Positions 61,184-64,000 of a DNA stretch of 64,000 nucleotides are shown in pieces. A model generated the notes under the pieces. That model did no database searches, was not told where the DNA came from, and saw only the letters and a list, made by a program, of their open reading frames with translations. Where the stretch lies: assembly GCA_008360975.2 (NCBI GenBank), contig CM039184.1, forward strand, positions 37,621,797 through 37,685,796, given 5' to 3'. Position 1 is the first letter of the stretch, and each line of letters opens with the position of its first letter. Made by a program: the position numbers and the translations under genes. This DNA is from Lichenostomus cassidix (lineage: Eukaryota > Chordata > Aves > Passeriformes > Meliphagidae).

Positions 61184-61255
61184 AATCATAGAATCATAGA
61201 TTATCTCAAGATTAAAGGGACCCATAAGGATCATTAATACCAACTTCCCATCTTG
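61184..61255 (-). mobile_element. Short CR1 LINE 3' end, antisense
   Basis: AATCATAGAATCATAGATTATC followed by AAAGGGACCCATAAGGATCA is the complement of a CR1 tail and the start of its 3' UTR. Similarity fades after about 70 bp. It lies right beside the LTR-type block. Confidence 0.8.
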
Positions 61256-63250
61256 AGCTAACTAATAATCTAAAAATTGCCAGTACTGGATATTCTGCCA
61301 GGTAGCTTTGTATGTGACAGCCACTGTCTCTATCACAGTTGTATTTCTTCTTGTCTTGGATGCCATCTGCCCCATATTGGATGGGGATTTGGACTGGATC
61401 CAAATGAGCTGGTCCCTGTAAATTTTTTTTTTTTTTTTTGGTGATCTCTATTTTTTATTTCTTACTTATTCTTCAGTCTCATAAACAAAATTCCAAATTC
61501 TTAGAAGCCCAAGCTGGGTCTAACTTGAAAAAAATCATCCAGGAAGCAAGCACACTCCCTGACATTTCTGTTTCTGTTGTCTGAAGGGAGACTTTGTCTG
61601 TGGATCTTGTTTTGTAACTTCAATATGGGTATATTCAACTGATGGAAAAATGTAATTACTGCCCTTAAGATAATTTATCACCAAACTACATTTGTGACAT
61701 CAGCCATTATGAAGTCTAATGCATGTAATTGGCAAATGTGTTTGCATCGCATACTTGATTCTAATTGACATCTACCATATTGCTGCTGACAGCCTTTCAG
61801 CCCAGATGAATGCTTTTTGCCAAGAGCTAATACTACTTTGCTGAGGTAGTCATACATGGACGCATTATAGTGAAGATACAGGGTAGAAATTCACTATGGT
61901 TTTTTACTGCTCAGGTGTCTAGTCACCAGTTCCAAATAGTGAGACTTTGACATGCATCAAGTAGATTCTTGACAGTTTGACGATATGTCACTTGTGAGGA
62001 TTTGTACAGTACACCAAAAGAGGACCACTGAAATACTGAAAGGTTGCTATGTGCTTTGAAGCACTGAATATAATTCATGCAAGACAAAACTTTCTAAATT
62101 AAATCACTGAAGAAAAATGTTTTACTTAGGAAACTATTAGACATTTTCTCTGTTGTAATAAGATTACACTTTGTCATCAGTACTCCTGCAAGAGGACAAT
62201 GAAAGTTAATTTTATGAGTTAGTGAAGGCCATAAGAGACTTTCTAAAGCCATTAAACAGTCAACATACCTACCACAGTGACATCTTGTCAAATCATAAAT
62301 AGTAGCCTGTCACTCTTGGTGAACTAAATCATGATGTACTGTTGCATATAGGCAAAGGTCTTCGGTAATAAAGATAAAATAACTGTAGTAGTGAGATCAG
62401 GATGTTTATATCTGCTGTCTTGACTATAACTAATTCATCCAAAAATCTTTAGAGGAAAAGAAAAGTTACTGAAACATTGTATTACTGTATTAAAGTGGTT
62501 GTGCAGTTCGCATAAAAGAAGCATATTGAAAGTGTAAATTACATTAAATTGACACAATATAGTAAATATTAAAACATGAAAGCTACACATTAAGTCAGTT
62601 TTTGTGGACATTTGGAGCTAAAAAAATGAGTCTTTTGTTACCATCGTTTTTCGTATTCCTTTTTTCCTATATAATAAGGTATATTTTTGCCTTCTGCCAG
62701 AGTTCCTTGAAATTTCTTGCTATACATGATAAAAATGAGTCTAAATTATAAATTTAGATTAAAGCAAAGTCTTACTTTACAATTTGAAGGTGCTATTAGT
62801 TTCAAGTGTATTTTAAATTGCTTTCCCCCATGTTCTTCTTTGCAATTTGCAATAATCAAGAACTTAACTTTGAAAAACTAAAATTGTGTTTCCTTTTAAT
62901 ACACCTTTTAGATTCAGTAGCTAAAAGCCAACTGAGAGCACTATACTTGGAATATGTTCTCCACAGTAGATGGAGTATTCTGGATTCATTCGGTCATACC
63001 TGGATTTTATTAAAAATCTGCAAGGGAAAGAAATGGCTAGAAACTTTCCTTCTCTTTTTCATAAAAGGTTTAATTTAGAGAAACATGTTTAATTTTAGTA
63101 AGCTCTAAGAGTCTACAAGTAAGTATTGTTCATATCATTGTGGGTGTTGGGTAGCGAACCTTTTTCTCAAGTTCTCCTATCACGCTTGTAATAAGATATT
63201 GATTAAATTGCAATTGCTTTAACTTTCTTCCTAGGCCGCATTGACTGCAT
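61256..63250. other. AT-rich region, no gene seen
   Basis: No exon or repeat is supported apart from a T17 run (61423-61439). Confidence 0.5.
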
Positions 63251-63251
63251 C

Positions 63252-63303
63252 ATAAAATCATAGAATCATTAAGATTGGAAAAGAGCTCTAAGATCATGAA
63301 CTC
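63252..63303 (-). mobile_element. Very short CR1 LINE 3' tail, antisense
   Basis: AAAATCATAGAATCATTAAG and GGAAAAGAGCTCTAAGATCAT match the complement of the extreme CR1 3' end. Only about 50 bp was inserted or survives. Confidence 0.8.
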
Positions 63304-64000
63304 TTTATGGTGTCATAACAATTTACAATATACATATTGTTTAAAAGCTATTCTGTGTATTTTCATAGTATCCATGCATGAAGTATGTGGGCTTCCAGAG
63401 GCCACATATAACATATGAAGAATTCCGAAAGTGTGACATTTAGCTGTGCAGCAGTAAAGACTTAAGATTAGATTTTTAATATAAAAAGTAGTTGATATTT
63501 TCAAGCAGCAAGCTTACTTTTCACCTAAAGATGACAATTTTTGTCAGGTTCATGCTTTTTCACAGAATTTTCTCATAGGTCTTACTGGAAGTGAGCTTCA
63601 TATTTTTACAATAGTCATTGGACACAATTTTTCTAGAGATGCCTTGTTTTCTATAACACACACTGTACAAACAAGCTGTATTTATACGTGTAGAAAATGA
63701 AATCATATCTTTCATATTTTAAAAGGGAAAAAATGCTAGCGACAATAAGTACTATTTTATGAAACTCTGAAAATGTGTTGCATACACTGTAAATGATACA
63801 TCTGTAACCAAATGAAATATGTCTGAAGGTTGCCTTAATTATCAGCATGGAAATTAATTGAAAAATTTTGTAAGAAATTGTCAAAGTAGGTATTTCTAAG
63901 AAATCTAAGAAAATTTAAATTTTTATTTTGCATTTTGCTAAAATATATAGCAACTATTCTCAAATTTTAAATGAAGTTTCTCATTTGACATCTGCTTTTT
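63304..64000. other. AT-rich region to the window end, nothing recognised
   Basis: No exon, repeat or regulatory motif could be supported in the last 700 bases. Confidence 0.5.

Noticed and set aside
1..64000. CRISPR arrays, operons, tRNA genes or prokaryotic mobile systems
   Set aside because: No spaced direct repeats, ribosome-binding patterns, tRNA cloverleaf or bacterial-type long genes were seen. The repeats and CpG island indicate a vertebrate genome.

Overview
The window looks like a stretch of a bird genome. It is AT-rich and gene-poor, its dispersed repeats are almost all CR1 LINEs with the ATTCTATG-type 3' tail, and it carries a few retrovirus-type LTR fragments. I see no Alu, L1 or other mammalian repeats and no bacterial-style genes. 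The species cannot be fixed from this sequence.

Layout. 1-9.7 kb is AT-rich DNA without a recognised gene. 9.7-12.2 kb holds a sense CR1, an antisense CR1 and a reverse-strand LTR-like block. 14.7-17.2 kb is the main regulatory landmark: a TATA box inside a small inverted repeat, followed by a CpG island of about 2 kb. The island contains a G-rich purine tract, a CCAAT box and a strong plus-strand splice donor, consistent with a largely non-coding first exon. No coding exon of a plus-strand transcript was recognised downstream. 17.2-31 kb is mostly plain AT-rich sequence, with a decayed 5S rRNA-like patch at 27.65 kb and an LTR at 28.8-29.4 kb.

At 31.4-34.05 kb there is a good candidate for the 3' part, or all, of a real protein gene on the minus strand. 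Three exons fit together in phase (33978-33783, 32295-32225, 31744-31406) with proper splice sites, a stop codon and two AATAAA signals. Together they encode 201 residues, or 225 if translation starts at an ATG at 34050. I do not firmly recognise the protein. It lies antisense to, and may be nested in, whatever is transcribed from the CpG island.

From 34 to 64 kb the sequence is mostly unremarkable. Exceptions are a CR1 inserted inside an older CR1 (42.3-43.1 kb), a GC-rich block with a perfect hairpin (47 kb), two perfect palindromes (48.8 and 49.0 kb), a tail-to-tail CR1 pair (52.1-53.3 kb), a long TA microsatellite (59.0 kb), an LTR-type GC-rich block (60.4-61.16 kb) and two short CR1 tails (61.2 and 63.25 kb). 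Nearly all the other short open frames look like chance.
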